From Sycobia sp. Sy_11 (lineage: Eukaryota; Arthropoda; Insecta; Hymenoptera; Epichrysomallidae): a stretch of DNA of 64,000 nt. The position numbers and the translations under genes are program-made. The notes under the pieces were generated by a model. The model saw only the letters and a list, made by a program, of their open reading frames with translations. It was not told the origin of the DNA and searched no databases. This document shows, piece by piece, positions 1 to 52,089 of this stretch (the first letter of the stretch is position 1; every line of letters begins with the position of its first letter). Location of the stretch: positions 5,551,001-5,615,000 of the forward strand of contig JACCIC010000003.1 in assembly GCA_018907035.1 (NCBI GenBank). The letters are read 5' to 3'.

Positions 1-186
1 CTATATAAGCTTATTCTTCTTCCTCTATCTGTATAGTATAGATGTTAAATATTCTATCTTATTGTAAATTCATCTTCTCTTTCAGTTTCATCTTTATAGT
101 TAATATAGATAAGTAATTCTCTTTTGCACTGTCATCGTCCTCAACACATTTTCAAGTCCCGTTCAACGTCCGTGTGTAGTACAGGC

Positions 187-194
187 TATATAAA
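187..194 (+). promoter_or_regulatory. Possible TATA box of scully/HSD17B10
   Basis: A TATATAAA sequence lies about 90 bases before the start codon of the scully gene. That spacing would put transcription initiation near 215-225 and leave a short 5' UTR. The assignment rests only on the motif and its distance; in AT-rich DNA such a match can occur by chance. Confidence 0.4.
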
Positions 195-279
195 TTCGCT
201 CATCAAAACCGGCAAACGCTTTTAGCAAGCCGTTCTAGAACTTTCATTCATTATATTATAAGTGTTTAAACTTTCAAAA

Positions 280-2156
280 ATGTTAAAGGTAAATATTTGT
301 TTTGTTACACTTTTGTTTTTACATGCCTTATATTTTATACTAGAATAATAACATTTAGAAAGTTTAACACATAAATATGTGTTTAATTATAGAATAGATT
401 TGTTGAATTTTTTATTTCTTTTTATGTATTTTTTCTATTCTTTTTAATTAGTTTTTTTTAAGTTTGTATTGTTTACAATAATCTTATTCTTATTAATAAT
501 TCAATATCTATTAATTTATTCAAAATAAATAAATAAAAAAGAAAACTTATTCAAAATTTTTAAACTGTTAAAGGGCGTTGTAACTTTGGTTACTGGAGGA
601 GCTTCTGGTCTAGGGAGAGCAACTGTTGAAAGATTTATTAAGCAAGGAAGTAAAGTAGTTATTGGAGACCTTCCTACATCGGAAGGAAGTAATTTGGCTA
701 AAGAGCTAGGAGATAACGCAGTTTTCACACCATTAAATGTATGTTAAATATTAAAACTTTAATATCAAAACATATTTGTTAAAATAAATATTTTTAAAAA
801 TTAAATTTAAAATTTATTTTTTCATAATATTTTAAGATATTAATTTACTTATCTATATTAAATCTCAATTTGTTTGAAATATTATTTATAAAGGGCATAA
901 AGAAAAATTTATATTACAAATTTCCACTTATTAGTAATTTATATTAACTTTATTTATTTTGCCTTAATAAAGTAATACATAAATAATATAGTTTAAATGG
1001 CTATTATGATAACTTTTATTATAAAAATAAAGCTTCTTTTAAGTTCATCTTATTCTCTACTATATTTTATATTTATTAAAAGCTATGAGCATGCAGATGT
1101 TGGTTAATTCATATAATTTTTATGATAGTTTTTATATTAGTTACTTCAATATTACAAATGCCAAGTTTAATATGTACATAATAAGAATGTAATAATATAT
1201 ATTTTGTATACAAAATCTGCAACATATGGGATATTTTTTATGAAAAAATTCTGTGTATTATTTTTAAGATCACTATTTTTTATTAACAATAATTAATTTT
1301 TTATAATATTTATTTTTGTGAAAAAAATCATATATATGAAAATTTAATTAACATTTTTTAAAAAATTGCACTTAGGAATGATTATTACTATTATATGTAC
1401 ATATACCTATACTAAAAATTATAATATATATTTAGGTAACATCAGAACAAGATATGCTAAATGCTTTACAAATCACAAAAGAGAAGTTTGGACGTTTAGA
1501 TGTACTTGTTAATGCCGCTGGTATTGCAGTAGCTTATAAGATTTATAATTCACAAAAGGACAATGCTCATTCATTAGAAGACTTTGCGAAAGTACTAAAT
1601 GTCAATACTTCGGGTACATTTAATGCAATCAGATTAGCTGCTTCCTTAATGTCTAAAAATGAACCAAATGAAGATGGTCAACGTGGAGTAGTTGTTAATA
1701 CTGCCAGTGTTGCTGCTTTTGATGGTCAAACTGGTCAGTCTGCATATTCTGCTAGTAAAGGTGCTATTGTAGGAATGACTTTACCTATTGCAAGAGATTT
1801 GTGTCGTGATGGTGAGTGAATCAAATAAATAAAAATTAAAATTGAATTAAAGAATACGTTAAATGAAGATGTACATTAAAATAATTTTGAATGATATTAA
1901 GATTCTTGTAAGGAAAAAAAGTTTGCTTTAATTTATAGGAATTCGAATAGTAACAATTGCTCCTGGACTTTTTGATACTCCATTATTATCAAACTTGCCT
2001 GACAAAGTACGTGCTTTTCTATCTAAGAGTGTGCCATTTCCTCAGAGACTGGGAAAACCAGATGAGTTTGCCCATTTAGCACAGGCAATTGTAGAAAATC
2101 CAATGTTGAATGGTGAAACCATAAGATTGGATGGTGCTCTCCGCATGCAGCCTTAA
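280..2156 (+). CDS. scu: 3-hydroxyacyl-CoA dehydrogenase type 2 (17-beta-HSD10, scully)
   Basis: This short-chain dehydrogenase/reductase is mitochondrial in other animals. It oxidises 3-hydroxyacyl-CoA and hydroxysteroids with NAD+ and is also the MRPP2 subunit of protein-based mitochondrial RNase P. The coding exons are 280-288, 574-738, 1436-1811 and 1939-2156. They join in phase into 768 nt, or 255 residues, the usual family length. The Rossmann motif TGGASGLG is at residues 10-17, NAAG at 84-87, and the catalytic Ser149, Tyr162 and Lys166 (YSASK) are in place. The C-terminus GALRMQP is typical of the family. The first exon encodes only MLK. The start is set by this ATG, since no other upstream ATG fits. 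The gene is convergent with nwk. It looks intact and functional. Confidence 0.97.
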
Positions 2157-3260
2157 GTGTTTTATAATATATTTTTTTAATATTCTGCATCATTCTAAAA
2201 ATTAATGCACAAAAAAGAAATTCAAAAAAATAAAAATTTTAATAAAGATCTTATATGTAGATACAATTAGAGAAGTATTATGTAAATGGTCTTCCAGTGC
2301 ATGAATTTTTAGTATAATTTATTTTCCAAATAAAATTTTGTAGATTTTATATAATGAATTTTTAAAATATATATTTGTTTTTATAAAATATAAAAATTGA
2401 AAACAAGGTAAAAAAATTTAATTAAATTTTATCATGCTTGGTATTATGTTAATAAATGAATAAACAAATATTTTTGTACACGCAACATTATTGTAATTTT
2501 TCTATATATAATTTACAAGAGCAACTAACTCGGGGGGTCAGCTATTACAGGTAACAGTTGCTGCTTTATACGATGTGTTTTATTGTTTTAACATTTTTTC
2601 TATTTTTTTTTGTTTCTTTTATTATTTCGTTATAACCCGCTGTACATCGTTCTTCGTTTTTTAATTAATTGCGTTTTTCATTTCTTTGTAAATGCTGTTG
2701 CAAAAATCGCAACTCGTTTTTTTTTTATTATATTAAATCACTATAGGTAGAGAAAGAAAGAGAAAGATAAACAGATTGAGGTACACAAAACACGCTTTAA
2801 AAAATTGTTTGCACGTTTATTGATTTTCTATACGATATAGTTTTAATTTTTTTTATTGCATTTTTTTCCGTATATCCTTTCTCTTTTCTTTATCTTTTCA
2901 TCTAAGCAGTTATTAGTTTTTGTCAATTAGTGTTACATGATTGAAATTCTTGCGTGACACGCCATGCAAACATCTTGGAAAACATTCAATTCATACATAG
3001 TACGTACAACATGGTCTCCATTGCAAACAAAATATGTGTCATCCGACATTTTAGCATTGAAATTCTATCCATATATAAGTATCTTTCATGTGTAAATTGT
3101 ATTTTATGTTTTCGTATTGAAGGTGAAGGCCCGTGTGTATTATTCCATTACTCCCTGCCCTTTATTTATTTTTTTTTATTGTTGCTCGCGTTTGTGTGTA
3201 TCTTTGTGACTTTGTGTGAATGTGTATATTTGTATATGTTTGTACGCGCTTATCGTGCTT

Positions 3261-3314
<54 letters not shown>

Positions 3315-3576
3315 ATATTTTTTGTATTTTATAGATTCGCATTTAGTCTTCTTGTTTCCCAATTATCTCGGGAGAATTCCAGAACTCAAGCAAATGGCGG
3401 AACTTATGCCGATGACTTAACGGAAGAGCCAGTTTTCGGTTTTGCGTTATTAAGGCAGAAGGGCAGCAGCGCGGCGCGGCGCCGTCTTCATTATCATCCC
3501 CGTCGCCGCCGCCGCCGCCGACGACGACGGCCCGGGTCCCATTGTAAACCATCAGAGCTCCGAGATTATGTCAGTC
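2157..3576. other. Intergenic region between the convergent scu and nwk genes
   Basis: This stretch holds the 3' UTRs of the two convergent genes. An AATAAA at about 2327-2332 is a plausible poly(A) signal for scu. On the minus strand, the GC-rich stretch at 3400-3576 directly follows the nwk stop and is probably nwk 3' UTR. TTTATT motifs near 3163-3170, read as AATAAA on the minus strand, could end the nwk transcript. A (TA)n tract lies between. I see no further gene. Confidence 0.5.
3264..3312. repeat. (TA)n microsatellite
   Basis: An uninterrupted AT dinucleotide tract of about 49 bases in the scu-nwk intergenic region. It produces spurious YIYIYI reading frames on both strands. Confidence 0.95.
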
Positions 3577-37141
<33,565 letters not shown>

Positions 37142-37324
37142 GGCTCTCCGTCACTGGGCGCAGCGCGGCTGGACCTTCGTTATTGTATATATTATAATTA
37201 TATATGTACACGCTAAATGAAGCGACGCCGCGGCACTATATATAGATGTATATATCTTGCCGATTATCCCGGGGCGGTGGCGACGCGGTCACGGGGTGTA
37301 CACACAGTGTATATAAATATATAA

Positions 37325-37358
<34 letters not shown>

Positions 37359-38706
37359 CTGCAACATGTACGCGCGCACGCGGGGCGCAACAGAAGTCTC
37401 GCGCCCTCTCTCTCCCTCTCTCTATCTTTTTTTCTCTGTCTGAGTAGCGGTGGGGGCGCGACTGCAGTACTACTAACGGCGCCGGATCGGGCCCAGTGCG
37501 CGCGCGTCGTTGTATATTTTTTTTTCAAAAAAAAAAAAAAAAAAGGCCACGAGCACAGAGAGCAGTCCCAAGACGGTACACCGCCCTATGTGCAGCAGCG
37601 TAGCGATCGCCCTCGCCGCTCGACACGAACTACCCTCCGATGCCTGGTGTCAAACGCACACGCTCCCCCCCCCCTATCTCTCTCTCTCTCTCTCTCTCGC
37701 ACCCACCTTATTGATTCGACCCGGCGCCTGCGTGTAGGGGGATGATGCACGCGGCGACGGTAGCGACCAACCCCCACCCCGCGATGGTATCTGATGTTTA
37801 TATGTGCTGCCGAATGCACCCACTGCGTTCTTTCTATATATATTTGTATGTGCCGGATTTTATATGCACCGAAAGTCCGCATTTATGTGTGTGTGTGTGT
37901 GTGTGTGCGCGCGCGCGCATGCCGGCGGCAGAGGAAAGAGAGGGTCCCTCTCTGATCCAATAATCTCTTACTTTTGATACTTATAAAAGACACGTGTATC
38001 GCCGCTTGACGAAGCATAATACGATTTTTCTTTTACCCTTCGCCATGCCCTCTGGGGAATGAATGTATAATGTGGCTTGATTTTTAACGAAAAATCTTCC
38101 GAATGGGGTGAGGTTTCATTGGGGACGTGCGATATATATATATATATTATACGCGGGCGGCATAAAACACGCTAAATCTCCAGCAAAAGGTCACTAATGT
38201 TCAATGACACACTGACTGAGATTGTAGGGACAAAGGGGCAAGAAGAGATTCTTTAATGTAGGTGGACATACGAAATCGTAATAATTAAGTAATAATAAAT
38301 AAGTAATTTCTAATGTTGAATATATATATATCAACCAAAAATTGTATTACACAACGACTTTTGTTGGCTTAATTATTTATCTTTTTACTTTGGACTATAG
38401 TAATATTATACTCAAAAATATATAAAAATAGGAGCAACAAGTTTTATTAATCTTCAACTTTATTATTTGCAAGCTAGTAAAAAAGAGAGGCTTAAGGTGC
38501 AATGTTTTTTTTAGTTACAGAAGTTTTTGATTGAGTAACACTATAATTACAAAAAATAACTTTATAATATTAAATGATTTAATATATCTATTATTGTTTT
38601 TAAAACATTAAAAATTTCAATTTAAAAACAATGTTTCTATTATTTTTACTTTTATAGATAGGTATATTCTTCGAACTTACAGTAACATACAAATATAGAA
38701 ATAAAA

Positions 38707-38889
38707 AATTTTATGATTGTTTTCATAAAAATGCGTTTTGTTTATGGTTGTATATATATATTCTTAGTACTTTTAAGAAACTACTTAGACAGTTTTTCAA
38801 GATTCACATATAGATATATCATTGGGCCATTATTTTTTTTCTAATCAACAATAAACAAAACGCATTTTTATGAATATAATCATAAAATT
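38707..38889. mobile_element. MITE-like element with about 37-bp inverted terminal repeats
   Basis: The left arm begins AATTTTATGATTG and runs through CATAAAAATGCGTTTTGTTTA. The right arm is its near-perfect reverse complement (AAACAAAACGCATTTTTATG, then AATATAATCATAAAATT), with only a few mismatches. The core of about 100 bases has no coding capacity. The structure is that of a miniature inverted-repeat transposable element. A clear target-site duplication is obscured by flanking AT-rich DNA. Confidence 0.7.
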
Positions 38890-41800
38890 ATATATATATA
38901 TATTTAAATCAATATATGTATTTTTTATCATTAAGAATTTGGTAACGTACAATAAGGAAGTGGCAGTGTTTCTAATTTTTAAAAAATGAGGTTTTACTAT
39001 TCAAAAAGAAAATTTAATAACGGATTTATTATTTCTCGTAGATATTTTTTTTTTCGTTTTTTTTGTATGCTATTATAAATTTGAACCCTCGTTTAAGAGA
39101 ATATCATGTAGTGAGCAAAATATGACGTTGTACATGACATTTTTCCTATGCCATTACTAACAAATTGAACCGAAAGTAGATCAATTCGATTTTTATTGTT
39201 TTTGTATAATATTTTGAGATTTGTTATCTATTAGAAAATAGTCTTATATAATTGTTATCTAATTTATGCCATTTTCTTATATATTAATATAAAATTAAAT
39301 TTTAAAATAACTGTACATTTTTGTTGAATAAATAATATATTAATTTCTTTCATAGTAAATAAATACATTAATAAATATTTTAAATTAAATTTTTTATTCA
39401 GAAATATATTTTATTACATTTTATTTTTAAATTGCCAAATAGTTATAAACTTATAACATTAGAATTCAATGTTTAATAGAAATAAGATAATTATTAAACG
39501 TAATGATTTTTTGTACAATTGTAACTTTTTAAAGTACCTTGCAAATATTAATAAAAATGTGTAAATTACTTTATTTTCACATCTATATTCTTTAACTTTT
39601 ATCATTAAATATGATTTCTCAACACATGGTAATATCCACTTCTATGGTTAATGCATACGTATAATTGACGTTCCACAATTAATTTTATATTTTTATATTG
39701 AATTTCCATTTATAATTTTCTGAATAATGAATTTTCCTAATATTAAATATAAAAAATAGGGAAACATTTCATCGTCTTTTTAGTATGCTATGCAAAATAT
39801 TTAGAAAACTATATTCAGCATTGTATGTTTTCTAATTTTTATAGAATATTTCGTTTAAATTTGAAAAAATAAAAATAAAAATTGAAAGTATTGAAATGTA
39901 GTATTAACTCTGAATACCTGAAGTGCCCGAGTTCATATTAATTTAAATATTATTCCATAGCTATCAATATTCATTCCATTTAAATTTTACTATAACTTTC
40001 AGTCGTTTCATAATAATTACTTCATTCGATGACTTATAAATTTTAAGCTTGTAGAATTTTTTTTTAATAAAAACTTGGATCATTAGATTTTTAGAAACAT
40101 TCACACACATATACAATAAAAATACAAATAATGTCAAATACGTATAGATGTATTACATCGTATGAAAAATTTACTTATGTGAAAAATTCAAAACTATTAC
40201 GTATAAGCCCATAAATTCCTGAAAAAATGTTCAGCACTTTCAATTAATCGATTTTCTTTTGAGTAAATTTTCGAATCTCGCGTTGTCGGAATATTTAATG
40301 CTCGATAATAGCAATTGATTTAGTTAAATAGTTTGTATACAATATTCAAATCTTAATCCATACACAATTATTTACATTTACGTTATTGTTTTAACTAATT
40401 TTTAGTTAAAACAAAACAAATTTAACTACTTTTGGAATATCTCTTCTAATATCAGTATGATGTGTAAAATACTTATGTAACAAATTCACGTATATAATCT
40501 TTTATGAAAGATTTTTCAATCATAAATGATTTATGTATTAAAAAGTTCCATTTTTAAGATAGTTTTATAGAGAGCAAAGTTATGAAGAATACAAATCATC
40601 TTTCTACAAAAAATTATACTTTTATTAAAGTTAGAAGAGATGTGAAATATTATCAAAATTCATAATGAATTCATAAATTAAACAATTATCAATCCATATG
40701 TAAGCTCTTTCTTTATAAACTGCATTCTTAAATCCTAAAATTATATTTTGCATAATAAATTAAATATTTCTTTGAATCTTACATTTCTTAAAAATAAAAA
40801 TGCTTAAGAATTCATCCCTTGTGACGGACGTTTTCACATTCTTTGGGATTATTTTTGGCGAAATAAAATAAAAAACATTTGAAAAATTATTACTTATTTA
40901 TTATATTGTAGAACTATAACTCTGAACTGTTTTGATTGAAATTATGAATTTTTATCGCAGAATATGCTGCCAAAACGGTATCTATAAAATATTTATAAAG
41001 TATCTGTAAAAAATAGCGAGTCAAACGGTATCAATGATTGCAGTAGACTATTACAACTTTAAACCATTAAAAATAAAAAAATTCAATTCAAAGTTAATAA
41101 ACGTTATAATGCATTTCGTGGGAGATAAATTTATTTTTGAAAATTGTTTTATTTCAACTATATTTTAAATAAAAGGGAAAGCTCTATATTTTTCAATACT
41201 TTGAATTCCCATGATAGTCACAAATCTGCTGAATGTATCATTAACATTTCAACAAAATTGATCTATTTTTTTAAAAAAAAAAAGTGTTTTAAAGTCAAGT
41301 TTATGAACACAGTCCGAGAACCTTACCCTCTCACTATTATATCTTTACATCAACATCGCATTTCGAAAAATCGATTTAACCCTATCTTTGATAGAGGCCA
41401 TAAATTAGATATTGGGAAAAAATCCATTTTTACAACCGTTACACGGGATGACCTCTTTATGCGTTATCTGTAAATCTATATACTTAATATAAATATTAAA
41501 CTTTTAAATTTCAGTACTATAATATACTAGATAATTTCATCTCATCATTGTAATTCTTTTATAAGGATAAAAAATGTTTTATAATCATTCTTATTAAAGA
41601 AATAAATTTGTATACATTTTACACCTCTTCTTTTAAAGAAAAACGAATAAAATTTTTATTTTACGTAATTCGTGAAAAGGATAAAATAATGCATATATTA
41701 TATAATATCGACATTTAGAATTTTTCATTTTAGTCATATTCTCTTACTTATTTAAAAACTATTTTACAACTCAATTTAGAAGATAATATAATTTAAGATA

Positions 41801-42943
41801 TTAATTATTAAGTTTAATTTTTTAATTATAATTTTTTATACTATATTTAAATAATAGTTCTCTTCATAATATTGTGAATAAAAATTTTCGATTCGCAATA
41901 TATTCAAATAATAATTTAACTATAATTATATTTTACATTTCATTAAATGAGTATTATAAAATTACAATATTTGTTGGAATGCCATTATAATGAACAAGAA
42001 ATTATATTCATAACAATCATAATTTATATTGGAATGAAAATTAATAAAGAAAAGAATATTGGATTCAAATGGTAATTCATCTTACATAGGTATAACTTGA
42101 AAAGAGATATAGCAATGAGAGGTTGACACCTACCAACGCTATTTCATATTTTTAAACTTAAAATTATACACTTACTGAATAAACGCATCAATAGATTTAT
42201 TATATCTCAAATACTGAAAGATATGGCTTTGATTATTTAATATTGTTTCATTATAATTGCTTGGGTGTAGTTTTTATTTAATTAACTTTAGTATCATGTT
42301 GACCAATATATGCAGCATTGAATGTAATATTTAGTTTACGATTTTCCTCATTTAAATCATTAATCAAGCTCCAAAACAGTCTTTTGAATACAAAGTTTGG
42401 TAAAAAAGATTTTTACAGAGCTTTGGCTGTATTATATAGTTATTATAATTAATCGAGTTTTAAATTTGCGATTCATAGACTTGAAAGTGAATCCTGGTTA
42501 TAAAGCAGTTTTTTTTTAAAAACTGCAAATCCATTGTTTAAAAAAGATTGTGAAAAAGTTAGTTAAGAAAAGTACTTTACCGAAACAAACTAACACAGTA
42601 TTTACTGTTTTTAACTTATTTATTTAATTTGTTGACATAAAATTTTTTTAAAAAATTAAATCAAATAATTTTTTAATGCAGTTTGTTTTAATTCAAAATT
42701 TATATTCCTATATTTAACACTTATAATTATGAATGCAATAGTTACTTAGTCATTAATGCAACGTATAAAATAATCAGCCTATTAATTAAAATATTCCAAA
42801 TGTCGCTATTACATTAGGAGTCCCTCTACTTGACAAAAATTTAATTGAATAAATAGAGAAGAAAACGAAACAAAAAAAGACTAAATGATCGAGTAATATA
42901 TTCAGTCGTAAAAGTTTCTCAGTCGTCACTGCCCTTTTTTTCA
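38890..42943. other. AT-rich intergenic DNA between nwk and BTBD10
   Basis: About 4 kb of very AT-rich sequence. Short open frames (for example 41144-41473) have biased, non-conserved composition, and I recognise no gene. TTTATT motifs near 42614-42620, AATAAA on the minus strand, could terminate the BTBD10 transcript. Confidence 0.6.
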
Positions 42944-43081
42944 TTAACGCAAGGTAGTGAGTTTCTTTTTGCGAGACACTTTCTTTTTAGCAAAAGTGCC
43001 ATTCCTGAAGGCAGCTCGACGCTGCGTGGCTCCATTAATCTGCTTTCTCTTTGGTTGCTGTTCCAACAACCCTAGTACTAC
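42944..43081 (-). other. In-frame open extension after the BTBD10 stop codon
   Basis: Directly after the TGA at 43084-43082 the same frame stays open for 45 codons to a TAA at 42946-42944. The predicted tail has normal amino-acid diversity, unlike AT-rich UTR, and ends with a strongly basic AKKKVSRKKK segment resembling a nuclear localisation signal. It could be translated by stop readthrough. It could also be reached by an alternative acceptor (AG at 43073-43072), which would join in the same frame and skip the TGA. It may instead be a former coding end cut off by a recent nonsense change. Confidence 0.5.
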
Positions 43082-48274
<5,193 letters not shown>

Positions 48275-49436
48275 TTCGCGTCTCCTAAATATAAATCAAA
48301 CTTAATTTAGTTCACATAATTAATATAAAATACTTTTAAAAGCATTTTGAACATTTCAAATGATAATTTCCTCTTTTACAGTAATAACATAAAAGAATCA
48401 TAATAATGAAAATATTACAAAGTTAAATAAACTAAAATATTAATTACTAAATGAAGCTCTTTATTATTGAAACAACTGATAAGTTAGTTAAATTTAAAAT
48501 ATTTATTTATTATTTCTTTAATGTGAAACACTATAAAAATTTACTAATTTCTCAATTTCAAATATACTATCAAATGAAATATAAAAAAAATTATAGAAAA
48601 GAACATTTTAAAATTTAATATAATTTAAACTAATTATTGATAAGACAAATACTTATTATTACAATTTTTCGCATATATATTTGAAATTCATTGTTGTTAG
48701 GTACTAATTATATAACTAACAATGTTCATTATTTATAGAAATTATGAAATTAGAAATAAATCGAGAATAAAAGCATAAAAATGTTTATTGAAGCTGTCCC
48801 TTAGTTTTTAATATGTGCACAATCTTAATTTGGATATTTTTATAAAGTATTATAATGGATTATTTGAAATAATAAATTGTTTGATAAAAAAAGCATTAGT
48901 AAAGTCTGCAATGTTCTTACAGACGCAGCTTCTTATCCTTGTGAGCTTCATGGATCTTCTAGTTGATGTTTCGATGTAGGTAGCCAATAAGAATTCAAAT
49001 GAACCAAAGGAGTGAGAGAACTTTAGAGGCAAAAAAATCAATATAAATAAAAAAAATCATAAAAATAATATTTAATGTAAACAGAGAATCGAGATTTGCA
49101 TAAAAAGGATACTTCACATATTATATCAATGAATATAAAAATAAAATATAACTGTAATACATTGTTTAAATTTTAATGTATAATATATTTTTTTTCTTAT
49201 ATATATAACAATCTGAAAAAATTAATCAAACCGCTATATAATATATAGTAGTTATTTAAATGTAAAATATAATGACACTTGAAAGCTAAATTTTACAAAT
49301 CAAGATCCTGGTTCGCTAACAAAAAATAATCAAACATAGACAGTGTGAAAAGCTAAGTCAAAATGATAAAAAAACCATACATTAGTTAAGAATACAAAAA
49401 AGGAATTTTTACACAACTATTAAAATATGAGCTTAC

Positions 49437-49600
49437 ATGCGGAAAGAGCCCAGAATGAGCCAGTTTATTTTCTCGATTATCCACTTTGTCAGCGAACAAA
49501 TATTGCTGTTTCGTTGACGATATTGCACAAGCAACTTTTTGTTATTTTGAGTTTCAAACTACCGTGAACGTAAAAATTATTTAGTTATAAAGTGTGCGAA
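49437..49600 (-). other. Possible BTBD10 non-coding first exon and promoter region
   Basis: A consensus donor (GCAT then GTAAGC on the minus strand) ends at 49436, and the preceding sequence is less AT-rich than its surroundings. The exon with the BTBD10 start codon has an acceptor 10 bases before its ATG, so a 5' non-coding exon must exist. This is the best candidate. The transcription start is not determined, so the upper boundary is approximate. Confidence 0.4.
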
Positions 49601-50161
49601 CTAAAAGTGTTGCGAATTGTCTGATTCTAATTTGCGTATGATGAATCAGCTAACGTGTGCCAAACCACTAGCTTTTCCTGCGTATAATAATATTCGTTGA
49701 TATTTGCCGACTATACAATAATACATATGACTATATAGCATCTATTATATAGTGAAATGAGTGAAATTCCGAAAGAATTCATATAATGCGCATGACTGGC
49801 ACCATGTTTCAAAATTGTATCAATCGATAAAATATCTTATTATATCTATAATAAAGTTACCACAAAAGTCCAAAGATAAAGATAAGCTATATATATATAT
49901 ATATATATGACCACATAGTGGGTTCCATTCGAAACAGATAGTTCAGCTTTCTTTGAAGGGCGTCGCTGCTATTGTTTGGTAGTGTGTTGTCTAGGACAGA
50001 GAATATAGAACTATTCTTTCATAGAAGTAGATGTTCTCATCATATAGCAGGCGGCACCATGCTATTATTTGCGCAGGATTTAACTCCTATATCATTCATC
50101 CACAAATCCGAGCAAGAGAATGATTTTTTATTTATAATATAAACCTTATATTTACGATATT

Positions 50162-50367
50162 ATTTTTTTAAATCTTCATTAACATCACTCTATTTATGCT
50201 TACAAATAAAGGTGATAACCATCGATGGAGGTCCACAATGTGTTCGTAAACAAAGCACATATAAATTATTACAGCGGTGCTTGTGCCATTCATCCAAAAC
50301 TGGGATTTGAACTCGGATTACCAAGTTATTAGTTTTTCGTTCTAGCGATCGAACTATCGTTGCCCTC
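50162..50367 (-). mobile_element. tRNA-derived SINE, copy 2
   Basis: This sequence aligns along its full length with the SINE at 46333-46540, including the B-box-like segment (rc of CTGGGATTTGAACTCGGATT), the AAAGCACAT body segment and the CTCTATTTATGCTTAC 3' segment. It is more diverged, and I could not recognise a target-site duplication. Confidence 0.85.
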
Positions 50368-50511
50368 CACTTGTGCAATCGGTGGGCAATATTAATATCT
50401 TTTTAATGATTATATTAATTTATGTTATTTATTTCTGGAACTTGAATTAAGTTCTGAAAAAATATTTTTTAACACGTATTCGTGCAATATACATATAAAT
50501 TCTAAAAAGTA

Positions 50512-51685
50512 TTAGGAAGCGATATTAGTTTTCGACCTTTTTTTCACAAAAAAATGACATTTATGATGAAAAATGGATACACGTTAGCTTAATCAAAATA
50601 TTTTCCGTGATTTTCTACTAATTTATTTCATCTTTCTGGCAATATGGCGATATCGTGGTGAAAGAACGATGGCGGTTTCGAGGCGATCCCATCATCCACA
50701 AATTCTTGCACTTCTTGAACATGTTGAAGTGCGTATCAATCAGGTCGTACTGCATCGAAATGAATAGGTGGTAATCAGAAAGTGCTATGGCTAGCAAGTA
50801 GGCTGGGTGCGGCAACACTTCCCATTCGAGCTCTAACAGTATGTTTTTCATGGCTTTCGCAACATGTAGCCGAACATTGACATGAAAGAGAATGACTTTG
50901 CGCCTATGGCTCGCAATTGCTGATCTATGTTCGCTCAATTTCTGTTGCAAATCATTCAGTTGGCGTTTTTATACCTCGACAGTGACTGTTTCATTCGGTT
51001 TTAGCAACTCGTAGTACAGTACACCCTGTTGGTCCCACCAAATACACAGTAATACCTTTTAGCCGTAAATGTTCACTTTTGGTGTCGATATGGACGGTTT
51101 GCTTGGACCCATCCATGACTTTTTGCGCTAAGGATTGTCATAGTAGATCTACTTTTCATCACTAGTCACAATACACCATAGAAAACTCTTCTTTTTTGAC
51201 AGTGCGATATTTTATCAATTCATAATGGCACTTTCGGTCAAATCGTGTGGCATCCATTTTTTTTCTTTATGAATCTTTCGCATCGCATGTAAACGTTTGC
51301 CAACTGCTCTGTCACTGACTCCTAACTTATTAGCGAATTCTTTCTGTGTTTAAGCTGAGTTTTCGTTCAATAATGCTTGCAATTCACTAGCTTCAAACTT
51401 TTTTGATTGTCCAGAACGTTCTTTGTCATTAACATCAGTATCTCTACTTCTAAACCGCTGAAACCAATCTTTACATGTTGTAAGCGATGGGGTTTGTTCG
51501 CCATAACATTCTTGAAGCAATCGATAAGTTTCTGCTACATTTTTTGTTCAAATCAAAATAGTGCAAAAGGACATGTCAACAAAACGATTTATCACTGAAC
51601 TAAAAAATAAGTACTAGATCTGACTTTTCATACTACTTATATAGCCATCTAAACGAGAAGGTCGGAAACTAAGTTCACCTCCTAA
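50512..51685 (-). mobile_element. Degenerate mariner element (copy 2)
   Basis: The same subfamily as the mariner in nwk intron 1. Terminal repeats are TTAGGAAGCGATATTAGTTT at the left and, inverted, AACTAAGTTCACCTCCTAA at the right, flanked by TA on both sides (50510-50511 and 51686-51687). The transposase frame is broken by several stops. Two TAG codons (51151-51149 and 51130-51128) sit at the same codons as in copy 1. The second catalytic Asp is replaced by Val (FHVNV). A stop also interrupts the N-terminal part. No active product is possible. Confidence 0.9.
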
Positions 51686-51882
51686 TACATTCTTTGTCAA
51701 TTGTTAATTTTATCCAGGCCATTTAATATTTACTTACGTATAGCATCACGTTTCATATGCATCTTAAACCTAATTAAAAGTTTTTTTGTGTGATAAACAA
51801 CCAAGTATTATATAAAAATTTAAGTGAGGCTGTTTTAATTTCGAATTTTTACACGACTTATAATCACATCCAATTGTGGACT

Positions 51883-52089
51883 TTCTTTTTTGTTAATGTT
51901 ATTTACCATTGGAATTTATACTCTTAAATAACAGTGCTAATCAGCAATGGAGTTCTACGATGTATTTGTACGCAAAGCACAAGTAAATTATTATAGCGGT
52001 GCTTTTGTCAATCAGCCGAAACCGGGATTTGATCTCGGATCAACAAGTTACCCGTCCTTTGCTCTAGTGACGGAGTCATCGTAGGCCTC
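51883..52089 (-). mobile_element. tRNA-derived SINE, copy 3
   Basis: The third member of the SINE family, again on the minus strand. It retains the AGGCCTACGATG 5' end, a B-box-like region (rc of CCGGGATTTGATCTCGG), the TTGCGTACAAATACATCGTA body, and a short A-rich tail corresponding to the T-run near 51883. Sequence differences from copies 1 and 2 show these are independent insertions, not a tandem duplication. Confidence 0.85.

Noticed and set aside
41144..41473. 109-codon plus-strand open frame in the nwk-BTBD10 spacer
   Set aside because: It is AT-biased, has a lysine run from an A tract, and shows no recognisable motif or splice partner.
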